A stretch of 35,598 nt of DNA. Origin: Methylobacterium gossipiicola (lineage in GTDB: Bacteria > Pseudomonadota > Alphaproteobacteria > Rhizobiales > Beijerinckiaceae). Under the pieces are notes generated by a model. That model saw only the letters and a program-made list of their open reading frames with translations, made no database searches and had not been told where the DNA came from. The position numbers and the translations under genes are program-made. Of the stretch, positions 1 through 7,289 are shown piece after piece (the first letter of the stretch is position 1; each line of letters opens with the position of its first letter). The stretch lies in the NCBI RefSeq assembly GCF_900113485.1, contig NZ_FOPM01000033.1:1-35598 (forward strand), read 5' to 3'.

Positions 1-244
1 CGCGCTCCTGCACCAGGCTGAGCAGCCGCTCCCAGACACCGGCCCGGGACCAGCGGATGAAGATCTGGGCGGCCCGCCACCACGGACCCAGTTCCTCCGG
101 GATCGCCCGCCATTTGGCGCCGTTCCGATGCCGCCACAGGATCGCCGAGAGCGTGCGTTGCAGGTCCTGCGGCGGCGTCTTGGCCTTGGGCCGGCACGCC
201 TCGACCAGAGGCTCCAGTTCAGACCATTGCGCGTCGCTCAGCAT
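1..244 (-). CDS. IS5-family transposase, N-terminal part (runs off the window)
   Basis: The minus-strand frame opens at ATG 244 and stays open for 81 codons to the window edge. The protein starts MLSDAQWSELEPLVE and continues with RNGAKWRAIP and IFIRWSRAGVWERLL. This is the DUF4096-type N-terminal domain of IS5-family transposases, a DNA-binding region ahead of a DDE domain that would lie outside the window. GGGAGGGACG sits just upstream of the ATG and supplies a ribosome binding site. The element is transcribed away from the primase gene that starts at 328. The IS terminus should lie between 245 and about 325, but I cannot identify its inverted repeat with only one end visible. Family assignment is firm; whether the full copy is intact cannot be judged. 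Confidence 0.8.
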   Translation of the reverse strand, partial: MLSDAQWSELEPLVEACRPKAKTPPQDLQRTLSAILWRHRNGAKWRAIPEELGPWWRAAQIFIRWSRAGVWERLLSLVQER

Positions 245-327
245 CGTCCCTCCCGCAATCAGAGAGACGAAAACGCAAAACGCGCCAATCCGTTCAAGCG
301 ACGACAGGCCCTAGCGGCGATCAAGTC

Positions 328-2334
328 GTGTCCGCTTCGCCCGCGGAGACAGTCAATCTTCAAGATGTTGCGGCCGGGCTGGCCGAGCAGGGGTTCCGGG
401 TCTTCCCACTGATCCCGGGCGGGAAGACACCCGCCGTTGAAGACTTCCCGAACGCAGCGACCCCGGACCCTGACAGGGCGCTGGCCTGGTGGTCGCCGGT
501 TCTTGGTGACCCGGACGAGCGTAACGTTGGCGTCGCGACCGGTCGCGGGCTCGTCGTCATCGACTACGACATGAAGCCCGGGCAGGACGGCGCTCGCAGC
601 CTGTTCAACCATGAGATGCGCGGCCTTCCGACCACGCTGACTGTCAGAACCCCCACCGGCGGAATTCACAAATACCTTCGAACCGATCCGGAGCTCCGCC
701 TCGCCAACAGCGTCGGCAAGATCGCCCCCAACACGGATGTTCGGGCCGAGAATGGGTACGTGGTTGCCCCGGGTTCGGTCACAGAGAAGGGGGCGTACGT
801 TGTCATTGATGACAGCCCCATCGCCGACGCGCCGGAATGGCTCATAGCCGAATGCGGGGCGGCGCGGGTCCGGGCCGCCGACGTTCAGGACCTCGTGGAG
901 CTCGACACCGAGGGGGCCATCTCTCGCGCTACCGACTACCTGAAGCACCACGCCGAGCCGAGCTACAAGGGGTCCGGCGGCGACCTAGCAGCGTTCAAGG
1001 CGGCGTGCGGCGCGCGGGACTTCGGCATCTACGAGGTGACGTGCCTCGAACTCATGCTGGAGCACTGGAACGACCGCGGGGTACCGTCGTGGTCGCCCGA
1101 GCGGCTGCAAGAGAAGGTCGAACATGCCTACCGCTACGCCCTGAACCCGGCCGGCGTGGCGAGCGCCGACGCCGAATTCGGCGAGCTCCCTCCCCTCCCC
1201 CTCGGGGAGGGGTCGGACGCACAGGCCGGCAAGTTCGAACTCCTGGACTTCAACGACTCGGCCGACCGCGCGGAAACCGCCGCGGCCGAACCGCTCATCG
1301 AAGGGCTTATGGACCGGTGGGCCATGTCGGTCCTCTACGGCGCGAGCAACGAGGGGAAGACCTTCGTCATGATGGACTTGGCGTATCACATCGCCATGGG
1401 TCGCCGCTGGAACGGCCGGGCAGTGAAGCGCGGACCTGTCGTTTACGTCGTCGCCGAGGGCGGCAACCAAATCCACAAGCGCACGGCCGCCCTACGGGAG
1501 CGATACGGCGCGGAGGGCGCGCTGTTCGACCTCATCGTGGCCCCCGTGAACCTTCTCCGGTCGGACGCGGATCTCAAGGACCTCATCTTGGCCCTGAAGG
1601 CGGCGGCGGCGAAGCGTGGCGCGCCCGTCGAGCTCGTGGTGGTCGATACGCTGTCCCGCGCGCTGGCCGGCGGTGATGAGAACAGCAGCGTCGACATGGG
1701 CGCGATCGTCCGCAATCTGGACCGCCTCCGGGCGGCCAGCGGAGCGCACTTGGCCGTCGTCCACCACACGGGCAAGGACGCGGCCCGCGGCGCGCGCGGC
1801 CATTCCCTGCTTCGCGCGGCCACCGACACGGAACTCGAGGTCGCCGGGGGCCGCCTTATCACCCGCAAACAGCGCGACACCGAGGAGCGGGTGAACCTCG
1901 GGTTCCGCCTCGACAGCATCAAGGTCGGGCAGGACTGCGAGGGCCATTCGATCAAGGGCGCGACCTGCGAGTGGGAACCGGTCTCGGAATTCTCCGCCCT
2001 ACCCATCACGGGAGCGGAGGCCGAGGCCCTCGCGGGTTTCGAGACGTGGCGCGGCGAGTCGATCCGGAGGGCCGCCCTGGAGGGGGCATCCGGCCACCCC
2101 ATCACCTTCCGCACGTCCGAGGTCCTGGCCTTTTTCACTGACTCTTCGCGAGAGGGGGCGAAGGTATCGGAATCGACCATCAAGCGGTGGTTGGGTCAGT
2201 GGGACCAATCGGGAATGGTCCGAAAAGAGAAGCGCGGCCAATGGGTTGTTGCTGAAGGGTCAAAAGGGTCAACGAACGGTCATATGGCTTCTGACCCCTC
2301 CGGCTCAGTTCGGTTCAACGGGCCAACACACTGA
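328..2334 (+). CDS. Bifunctional primase-polymerase / RepA-type helicase
   Basis: This 668-residue protein probably primes and unwinds DNA for a mobile element. Residues 10-170 look like the Prim-Pol N-terminal domain: an acidic pair in VVIDYD (D79, D81), a conserved histidine in GGIHKYL (H114), and TDVRAENGYVVAPGS (D137). Residues about 330-540 form a RecA/RepA-like ATPase, with Walker A GASNEGKT at 338-345, Walker B LVVVDT ending near D440, and VVHHTGKD plus ARGHS typical of the AAA_25/RepA group. The C-terminal 100 residues could be a winged helix. The start is GTG 328; no better start is seen upstream. Such proteins replicate plasmids, phages and satellites, and the neighbours here are phage-like. 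Function is inferred from motifs only. Confidence 0.85.
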   Translation: MSASPAETVNLQDVAAGLAEQGFRVFPLIPGGKTPAVEDFPNAATPDPDRALAWWSPVLGDPDERNVGVATGRGLVVIDYDMKPGQDGARSLFNHEMRGLPTTLTVRTPTGGIHKYLRTDPELRLANSVGKIAPNTDVRAENGYVVAPGSVTEKGAYVVIDDSPIADAPEWLIAECGAARVRAADVQDLVELDTEGAISRATDYLKHHAEPSYKGSGGDLAAFKAACGARDFGIYEVTCLELMLEHWNDRGVPSWSPERLQEKVEHAYRYALNPAGVASADAEFGELPPLPLGEGSDAQAGKFELLDFNDSADRAETAAAEPLIEGLMDRWAMSVLYGASNEGKTFVMMDLAYHIAMGRRWNGRAVKRGPVVYVVAEGGNQIHKRTAALRERYGAEGALFDLIVAPVNLLRSDADLKDLILALKAAAAKRGAPVELVVVDTLSRALAGGDENSSVDMGAIVRNLDRLRAASGAHLAVVHHTGKDAARGARGHSLLRAATDTELEVAGGRLITRKQRDTEERVNLGFRLDSIKVGQDCEGHSIKGATCEWEPVSEFSALPITGAEAEALAGFETWRGESIRRAALEGASGHPITFRTSEVLAFFTDSSREGAKVSESTIKRWLGQWDQSGMVRKEKRGQWVVAEGSKGSTNGHMASDPSGSVRFNGPTH

Positions 2335-2393
2335 AAGTGTTGGCCGGACCTGAACCGCCGACCCGAACCAACGAACCACCAGGAACAGCACCG

Positions 2394-2738
2394 ATGGCCC
2401 CCAAACCCCGCAAACCGCCCAAGCCGATGGACTTCACGCTCCCGGACGGGCAGCGGTACGTCCAGGTCGGGGCCGAGCCCCATGAACTCCGGTCCGGCCG
2501 CGCCATGTCGCTCCTCGTGCTGCGGTCCGAGTGCCCCATCTGCGGGGCGCCCTTCCTGTTGAAGGCCTCTCGACGCAACGCGGCGGCGCGTATTCTCAGC
2601 CGCCGTTGCCCGGAACATCGTATACCAGGCGTAACGGTGGAGAAGCACAAGGCCCGGCTCGCGGCGGCACTGGCCCGGCAGACCGAAGCGGCGGCGCGAC
2701 GAGCGCACGCCGCCGCCCTCTTGGCGATGTTTGATTAA
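2394..2738 (+). CDS. Small Cys/His (possible zinc-binding) protein of the phage-like block
   Basis: The protein has 114 residues if it starts at ATG 2394, preceded by AGGA about nine bases upstream; the frame is open further upstream, but with a proline-rich tail and no good start signal. It carries CPIC (C47, C50) and RCPEH (C72, H75), which could hold one zinc ion. The N-terminus is very basic (KPRKPPKP) and the C-terminus is an alanine/arginine-rich helix. It follows the primase gene by about 60 bases and is probably co-transcribed with it. I do not recognise the family. A nucleic-acid-binding accessory is possible but not shown. Confidence 0.6.
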   Translation: MAPKPRKPPKPMDFTLPDGQRYVQVGAEPHELRSGRAMSLLVLRSECPICGAPFLLKASRRNAAARILSRRCPEHRIPGVTVEKHKARLAAALARQTEAAARRAHAAALLAMFD

Positions 2739-2819
2739 GTCGGCGGGGCCGAAAAAGCTGCCGTTATGACGGAATTACGCTTATCCTAGCCGCACTTAAC
2801 ATTTCGGGCCGAGACACCG

Positions 2820-3308
2820 ATGACCCGCCCCCTTGCCCGAGCCGGCATGTCGCCGGATAGCCTCCGGGACTTCGCCCGGCACATCGTCGCCGGCAAGCTC
2901 CCGGCCGACGCCGCACGCCTGGCAGGCTTCCCCGATATGACCCGCACGGACCGGGTGATGACCTCTCCGCACTTCCAGCGGGCGAGGGATGAGGCCTTGG
3001 AGCAGATGTTCCGGGAGGACGCGCCAGAGATGCGGCGCATTCTGCGGGACATCGCCCGAGATGCGGCCACCCCGGCCCGCGTCCGCGTCGATGCGGCAAC
3101 CCGGATGCTCGACCGCGCCGGGTTCGGGGCCATCAGCATGGCCGATAAGGTGCGAGCCTCCGAGATCCGCGACAAGCGCCCCGAGGACATGACGCCCGGC
3201 GAGCTCGCCGAGCTCATCGAGCGCCTTGAGCGGGAGAAGTCCGGGCGGGCCGTCTCCGTGAACGAGGCTCCGGCGGCCGAATTTACGCCGCACAACTTTA
3301 TGGACTGA
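2820..3308 (+). CDS. Terminase small-subunit-like / phage-type protein
   Basis: The protein has 162 residues and is helical. The first 60 residues (DSLRDFARHIVAGKLPADAA, then RLAGF) read like a helix-turn-helix of the kind used by small terminase subunits. Residues 75-105 contain TPARVRVDAATRMLDRAGFG, which resembles the 'aparvsAA..lLdraG' segment common in phage terminase small subunits. The C-terminus ends with an acidic/basic helix (TPGELAELIERLEREK). No large terminase subunit follows in this window, so if it is a packaging protein the module is incomplete. It could equally be another phage DNA-binding protein. Confidence 0.5.
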   Translation: MTRPLARAGMSPDSLRDFARHIVAGKLPADAARLAGFPDMTRTDRVMTSPHFQRARDEALEQMFREDAPEMRRILRDIARDAATPARVRVDAATRMLDRAGFGAISMADKVRASEIRDKRPEDMTPGELAELIERLEREKSGRAVSVNEAPAAEFTPHNFMD

Positions 3309-3481
3309 CCTGCCTATTTGGCGGGGTTGTGAGAATTGTGAATTTCGGAACTCAAAGTATTCGAAAATAAAATTGCAGAAACCCAGAAAAGTATAGTAGA
3401 CATGGCAAATATTGTGTGAGATTTAGGTTCACGCACGCACTGAAACGCGTAACAAATGCGCGGGCGGCCATGGGGGGACTT
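3309..3481 (+). promoter_or_regulatory. AT-rich intergenic patch with TTGTGA repeats, candidate promoter
   Basis: About 100 bases (3325-3425) are strikingly AT-rich compared with both flanks. TTGTGA occurs at 3327-3332 and 3336-3341 (9-base period), and TTGTGTGA recurs near 3412. TATAGT at 3392-3397 could be a -10 box for the gene at 3482, but no well-spaced -35 is evident. It may be a promoter with operator repeats or a small replication or binding site; the sequence alone does not decide. Confidence 0.35.
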
Positions 3482-3922
3482 ATGCTCAAGCCAGTCGATC
3501 CTATCGAGACCCTTCTCCAGCGCATCCGGGAGGAGGATGGACTTGCCCGCGAGGCGGACGAGCGGCACGACGTCCGCGCCCTGGAAGGGCACAACGCCAT
3601 TGTTGATGCGCTTCTGGAGCGGGTGCGGCGGATTCCTCTCATGAGCCCGGCCGGGGTGGCCGCGGTGCTGGAGACGGCGGAGGCGCTCGTCGCCGGGAGT
3701 GGTGCCGACGCCGACGAAGCCGACCTCGCCGACGCTGCAGAACTCGGACAGGTCGCCAGCCGCTTCCGGGCGGGGCAGGTCTGCGAGGCGGACCGGGCGT
3801 TCCTGTCCCACGTCTCCTTCTCCGGGGGGCTCGGGGACCATCTCGTCGGGGCCGTGAGCCTCATCCGCGCCGCCGCCCGCTCCGCCTGTAGGCCGAGCTT
3901 CGGCCAAGCCCTGGCCGCCTAG
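3482..3922 (+). CDS. Hypothetical protein of the phage-like block
   Basis: The protein has 146 residues from ATG 3482, chosen because GGGGGGA lies six bases upstream; the frame is open further back without a good start. It begins MLKPVDPIETLLQRI and is mostly charged helices (REEDGLAREADERHDVRALEGHNAIVDALLERV). This is followed by an Ala-rich helix and a C-terminal stretch around FLSHVSFSGGLGDHLVGAVSLI. I do not recognise a family. The stop (TAG 3920-3922) abuts the GTG of the next gene, which indicates co-transcription. Confidence 0.55.
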   Translation: MLKPVDPIETLLQRIREEDGLAREADERHDVRALEGHNAIVDALLERVRRIPLMSPAGVAAVLETAEALVAGSGADADEADLADAAELGQVASRFRAGQVCEADRAFLSHVSFSGGLGDHLVGAVSLIRAAARSACRPSFGQALAA

Positions 3923-4162
3923 GTGCGCATGGAGCCTCCCGAACGCTCGCCGATCGGCAAAGCTGAACTAAGGGCTGTCCTGCGCCGTGTGGCGCGGGAC
4001 GTCCGCCGCGAGGCGGCACCCTCTCCTGAGGACGTCGCTGCGCTGGAGCGGGCCACTCGACAGGTCCGGGAGGCTGGCGGCCGTGAGACGTTCGCCGTCC
4101 TTATCGAGACCGCCTTGGAGCACGCGCGCGTGCTCGGCCTCATGCGCCGCGCGCTCCACTGA
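3923..4162 (+). CDS. Small hypothetical protein
   Basis: This 79-residue protein starts at GTG 3923, directly after the preceding stop; ATG 3929 is an alternative. It is rich in Arg and Glu and predicted helical throughout (AELRAVLRRVARDVRREA, then EDVAALERATRQVREAGG). No family is recognised. Its stop codon (4160-4162) is one base before the next start, so it belongs to the tightly packed plus-strand operon. Confidence 0.5.
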   Translation: MRMEPPERSPIGKAELRAVLRRVARDVRREAAPSPEDVAALERATRQVREAGGRETFAVLIETALEHARVLGLMRRALH

Positions 4163-4163
4163 G

Positions 4164-4496
4164 ATGGCCGCTCGGCGAAAGGGCCGAGGCGGCCTGACAA
4201 CCGGGGAGTTCGCGGCGGCCACCGGCTACACGATCCGGTCGATCGAGCGGTTCGTGAGCGAAGAACTCATCATTCCCGCGAGCCGGACCGATGGCGGACA
4301 TGCGCGCTTCTCGGACGAGCAGGTTGAGGCGGTCCGGCGGTGGCGGCGTCACTCCCCGTACCGAGACCCGATTGGAGCGGACGGGAAGCCCATCCCGAAG
4401 AACCCCGGGCGGATGCATCGGGAGGCGCAGATTTGGGCGCGGCGGTGGGTGCTGCTGCGCCGGATTCGATCCCTGAAAGCCGGTGAAAAGCTGTGA
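4164..4496 (+). CDS. MerR-type HTH DNA-binding protein (excisionase/regulator-like)
   Basis: The protein has 110 residues from ATG 4164, one base after the preceding stop. Residues 10-60 show a MerR-like winged helix: LTTGEFAAATGYTIRSIERF, then VSEELIIPASRTDGGHARFS and DEQVEAVRRWRR. This is the pattern of MerR regulators and of phage or ICE excisionases. The C-terminus is short and basic, without the dimerisation coiled coil or metal/drug-binding domain of full MerR proteins, so a recombination-directionality factor or compact phage regulator is more likely. An AAGGAGG motif just past its end (4496-4502) precedes ATG 4507, but that frame runs out of phase into the HNH gene and looks unconvincing. 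Confidence 0.65.
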   Translation: MAARRKGRGGLTTGEFAAATGYTIRSIERFVSEELIIPASRTDGGHARFSDEQVEAVRRWRRHSPYRDPIGADGKPIPKNPGRMHREAQIWARRWVLLRRIRSLKAGEKL

Positions 4497-4682
4497 AGGA
4501 GGACCAATGGACCACCCCCACGCGGCCCATCCGCCCCGAGCGGGGGCGAGCCGCAACGCCCCGCGGAGCGCCCTTCAGGCCAGCGTCAGCCACCCCGCCC
4601 TGAAGCCGATGGGCGAACCCTCTCAACCGCCAGATCGCCCTCTATGCCGTGACCCTGGCGGCGGCGGCTCGGGAGGCGCGGG

Positions 4683-5096
4683 GTGTCGTTCAATAAGAAC
4701 CTGGACCGCCTGTTCGACGCCGCCGCGGGTGTCTGCTGCTACTGCGGGTGCGGGACGTACATGGTGCGCCGGGAGCCGGGCCCCGACGCCATGCGGCGGT
4801 TCGGCATCCCGGAAGTTCCGGGCTCCGCCAGGGTGCTGGCCTACCGGCTCGCCAGCATTGAACGCATCGTGCGCCACGTCGACGGCGGGACCTACGCGGC
4901 CGACAACATCGCCCTCGCCTGCGCCTTCTGCAATTCGCATCGGGGCGACGCCTCGCCGGAGGACCATCGCGCCGCCATGGTGGCCCTAGCCGCCTCCAGT
5001 CTGCATCCGAACCACCAAGCCGAACCGACGCCCGAGCGGCTGTTCCGCCGCGCCAAGCGTGCTCCGGCCATCACAGCCCCATCCCTGGCCGCCTGA
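4683..5096 (+). CDS. HNH endonuclease-like protein
   Basis: The protein has 137 residues, starting at GTG 4683 with GGGAGG upstream. It carries CCYCGCG near residues 18-24, then ERIVRHVDGGTYAADNIALA and CAFCNSHRGD. Two CxxC pairs would hold structural zinc, and the H...GG...DN...CNSHRG arrangement is the HNH nuclease fold. In phages such genes often sit by the terminase and assist packaging, which fits the terminase-like gene at 2820. A free-standing homing-type or restriction nuclease is the alternative. Positions 4497-4682 before it hold no gene I can support. Confidence 0.7.
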   Translation: MSFNKNLDRLFDAAAGVCCYCGCGTYMVRREPGPDAMRRFGIPEVPGSARVLAYRLASIERIVRHVDGGTYAADNIALACAFCNSHRGDASPEDHRAAMVALAASSLHPNHQAEPTPERLFRRAKRAPAITAPSLAA

Positions 5097-5103
5097 CCGC
5101 CGG

Positions 5104-5488
5104 TCAGTTCCGCTTGCGGACGTGGGCCGCGTAGTCCCGCTGGATGCCGTCTTCGATCTCATCAAGTTGCTCGGGTGTCATGCCCGCCAGCATCTCCTTC
5201 GCGGCCTTCGCCACCGCATCGAGTTCAGGACCGAGCTCCGAGAAGTCCGGTTCGAGGCCGCGGACGGCGTATTCGGCCTCGCAGTCATCGTGCGCGGTCC
5301 TCGCGGGGCCAGGGGCCGGATCCCGTGCGAACGCGCCGAAGGTGGCCAAGTGGAGCTCGTGCAGCGCGGCCGTGTCGAGCCTCTCGTGCTTCCGCCCGCG
5401 GGCCAGATAGTCTTGAACCCTCGCGGCGGCCCCCCGTCTCCATGGTGGTGTGCGCGATGTCTTCAGCCGATGCCATGGTGCGCCTCAT
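5104..5488 (-). pseudogene. Frameshifted small protein (about 128 residues), one base too many in a C run
   Basis: The minus-strand gene opens at ATG 5488 (MRRTMASAEDIAHTTMETG). It leaves frame at the six-C run 5430-5435 and continues in the next frame as RVQDYLARGRKHERLDTAAL, then HLATFGAFARD, to the stop at 5104. Removing one C gives a seamless METGAAARVQDYLARGRKH. The second frame alone has no ATG, GTG or TTG upstream of the run that would explain its coding character before TTG 5349. The C-terminus is acidic and helical (MTPEQLDEIEDGIQRDYAAH). The product is unknown. The break is either a real mutation, slippage, or a sequencing error in the homopolymer. The gene converges on the HNH gene with seven bases between stops. 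Confidence 0.6.
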
Positions 5489-5640
5489 ACGAACTGGTGG
5501 GGGAGCGGATCGAGGCCGCTGAACCAGTTTCCGAGCGATTGCGTCCTGTTGCTACCGAGGCCCGAGCCCCCAACCGCCGAACCAAGATTGCCGATGGCCA
5601 TCAGGGTCGACCCGCCGCCAAAAAGGCTATCAAGGCACAT
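5485..5640 (-). CDS. 51-residue small protein, phage-like
   Basis: ATG 5640 is preceded by AGGA about nine bases upstream. The product begins MCLDSLFGGGSTLMAIGNL and ends LGNWFSGLDPLPHQFV. Its stop overlaps the ATG of the next minus-strand gene (ATGA), a classic coupled-operon arrangement that supports it being real. Gly/Ser-rich small proteins starting MC occur among phage virion and ejection proteins, but I cannot assign this one. Confidence 0.5.
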   Translation of the reverse strand: MCLDSLFGGGSTLMAIGNLGSAVGGSGLGSNRTQSLGNWFSGLDPLPHQFV

Positions 5641-6109
5641 GAGCGGGGTTCCTATGAAGGAGTACCCAGTCCAGCGACCACCGGCGTTACGTCTGCGAGG
5701 TCGAAACTACCACGGCCCCGCGCCAAACGCCTAGGCTGCTGGCCGATCCCCCGAGGGTTTCAGCCGATTTAAAATTTGTCGAGCGGCATCCTGGACCGAA
5801 GAAAGGATGAGCGGCCCTCCACCCCGGGGAGGCGGGCCGCCCTGGCCGGGAGGCGGATTGGCTCCAAGCCGGACCTCCCTGCCCGGCGGCCTCACCCGGC
5901 CCGTGCCAGCACCTATCAATTGTGAGCGGTGGTCCAGTCCCCCCCCCCCCCGCTTCAAGCCGCTGGACCATCCCAACGAAGCTCGATCCGAAACCAATCC
6001 CCGGCGGGCTTATATGCCTGAGTGATACCCCGGTGCTACCCAACCGTCCACCAGCACAGTGACGCCCTCAAGAGCACCTGCCTAAATGCTTACAGATTAT
6101 CGAGAAAAT
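5641..6109. other. Gene-poor stretch with a 13-C homopolymer
   Basis: No reading frame here looks like a real gene. Frames that stay open are low-complexity Pro/Gly/Arg translations of GC-rich DNA. A run of 13 C occurs at 5939-5951. An imperfect GC-rich hairpin lies around 5814-5842. An AT-rich spot is at 5768-5780. The stretch separates the phage-like block from the tRNA-Arg gene. Confidence 0.5.
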
Positions 6110-6186
6110 TGGCGCACCCGACACGATTCGAACGTGTGACCTTTGCCTTCGGAGGGCAACGCTCTATCCAGCTGAGCTACGGGTGC
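6110..6186 (-). tRNA. tRNA-Arg(CCG), 3' CCA encoded
   Basis: The minus-strand sequence folds as a full cloverleaf. The acceptor arms are GCACCCG and CGGGTGC, followed by discriminator G and an encoded CCA at 6110-6112. The D-arm contains GCTC...GAGC. The anticodon arm is TTGCC-CTCCGAA-GGCAA with anticodon CCG (reads CGG). The T-arm is ACACG-TTCGAAT-CGTGT. tRNA-Arg genes are common integration sites. Here the 3' end faces the phage-like block on the left. Confidence 0.96.
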
Positions 6187-6240
6187 TGACCGCGAAGCCT
6201 GCTTAGCCCAAATGGTGGTCGAGTGCAACGGCGCCGTGGG

Positions 6241-6313
6241 CGCCTTTTGGCTCAGAGGGAGGTCTACGAGGGCTCCGAAGGCAAAGGACACACGTTCGAA
6301 TCGCGTCGGGTCG
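6241..6313 (+). pseudogene. Decayed tRNA-Arg copy, inverted relative to the intact gene
   Basis: Positions 6273-6311 match the anticodon-loop-to-acceptor half of the intact tRNA-Arg at 37 of 39 bases, on the opposite strand. GCTCAG of the D-arm is also present at 6250-6255 at exactly the same 23-base distance from the anticodon loop. The D-arm 3' side, the anticodon 5' stem and the 5' acceptor strand have diverged and no longer pair, so it cannot make a functional tRNA. Its 3' end faces the defence operon. It is likely an attachment-site or duplication remnant. Confidence 0.7.
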
Positions 6314-6361
6314 CGCGATTGGTCACAGCGTCGCTTGTGCGCCGGGATGTTGCGGCGGGCG

Positions 6362-6402
6362 CGGCGCGGCTGCGGCGCGCGGTGTGCGCCGCAGCCGCGC
6401 CG
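6362..6402 (-). terminator. Perfect 17-bp GC hairpin at the end of the defence operon
   Basis: The arm 6362-6378 is perfectly complementary to 6386-6402 around the seven-base loop GCGGTGT. It begins one base after the stop codon of the last gene of the minus-strand operon (stop at 6403-6405). No T-tract follows on the minus strand, so it is not a canonical intrinsic terminator. A stem this strong could still stop transcription or protect the transcript 3' end. Confidence 0.6.
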
Positions 6403-7272
6403 TCAGTAGCCCTCTACGAAGAGCGCGAGCCCCACACCCCAGCTTGTCCAATGACCATCGGGGTGAGTTGATCCAGGCATCTTTCTGAAGCGCTCGGGTG
6501 CTGCGTTCAACGCGTCGCGCAGTTCGCCAACAAGGCGCGATCCAGCGCGCTGGGCCGTCCACTTCTGCGATAGGGTATGAGCGAAGGCCCATCCGCCGGA
6601 GAGCTTCAATCCATTTCGCTCGCCACCGCGCCCATGGATCTGCCTCAGTTCGGCTTTGAGCTGCGCCGCAACGAGTGCCGGAAGCTGCGCTTCGCCAGCA
6701 TCAACGAGATTGCGAATGGCGTTGGCAACGCGACTGTCCCAGATCACCTGAGGATAGCCGACGGCATGAGCATCATGATCGAAATGCGCTGTCGCAAAAG
6801 CCGCGACCTTCGTCTATCCGCTGCTCCACGGTGCTTCAACGGCTTCTTGCTCACAAGGAGCGCCGGCGGCCTGAAGCGCTGATGCGAAGACTGCTTGAAC
6901 TTGTGAGGCGTCAATTGGGCTTCGACTGCGAACGCGTCCCCAGGTGAACACACGATGCGTCAGGTCGACGGCCAGACGCTGCTCATCAGGTGTCCAAAAC
7001 GAGCATTCGTTCAAACCTTGTGCGAGATGAAGGCTGTCGGATAGGATAGGCGCCAATCGCGGTGCCAGTTCCTGATACCCATCGCCGGCCCAATGGTAAG
7101 CTAGACCGCGGTTGGCCCACGGTGAGCCAACCGACGCAATTGAGCGAGGACGCCATACGTTGCCCCTTCGGGCCTTCAAAGGCACTGCTTGAGCAGCTGG
7201 CCAAGCGGACAGCGTTTCGCAGAGGATGCTCGCAGCATTGTGGGCTATGGTCGCGTTCCTAATGTCTACCAT
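6403..7272 (-). pseudogene. Defence-operon protein split by one in-frame amber codon (possibly OGG-fold-like)
   Basis: A single frame of 290 codons runs from ATG 7272 to TGA 6403-6405, interrupted only by TAG at 6814-6816. The upstream half has 152 residues and the downstream half, reading TKVAAFATAHFDHDAHAVGY, then PQVIWDSRVANAIRNL, continues in the same frame. The segment WDSRVANAI, the later KLSGGWAFAHTLSQKW and the C-terminal TSWGVGLALFVEGY look conserved. They remind me of the OGG-fold DNA-glycosylase-like proteins found in bacterial defence loci; this is a weak assignment. The gene starts 17 bases after the helicase stop and is last in the operon. It is probably inactivated by a recent point mutation, unless the amber codon is read through. 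Confidence 0.6.
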
Positions 7273-7289
7273 CGCCTCGTCCCCAACCC

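Noticed and set aside
4507..4989. Frame starting at ATG 4507 after a strong AAGGAGG
   Set aside because: It runs out of phase through the HNH gene as low-complexity residues. Only the start signal is attractive; a short frame ending NRQIALYAVTLAAAARE near 4694 may mean a decayed small gene, but it cannot be supported.
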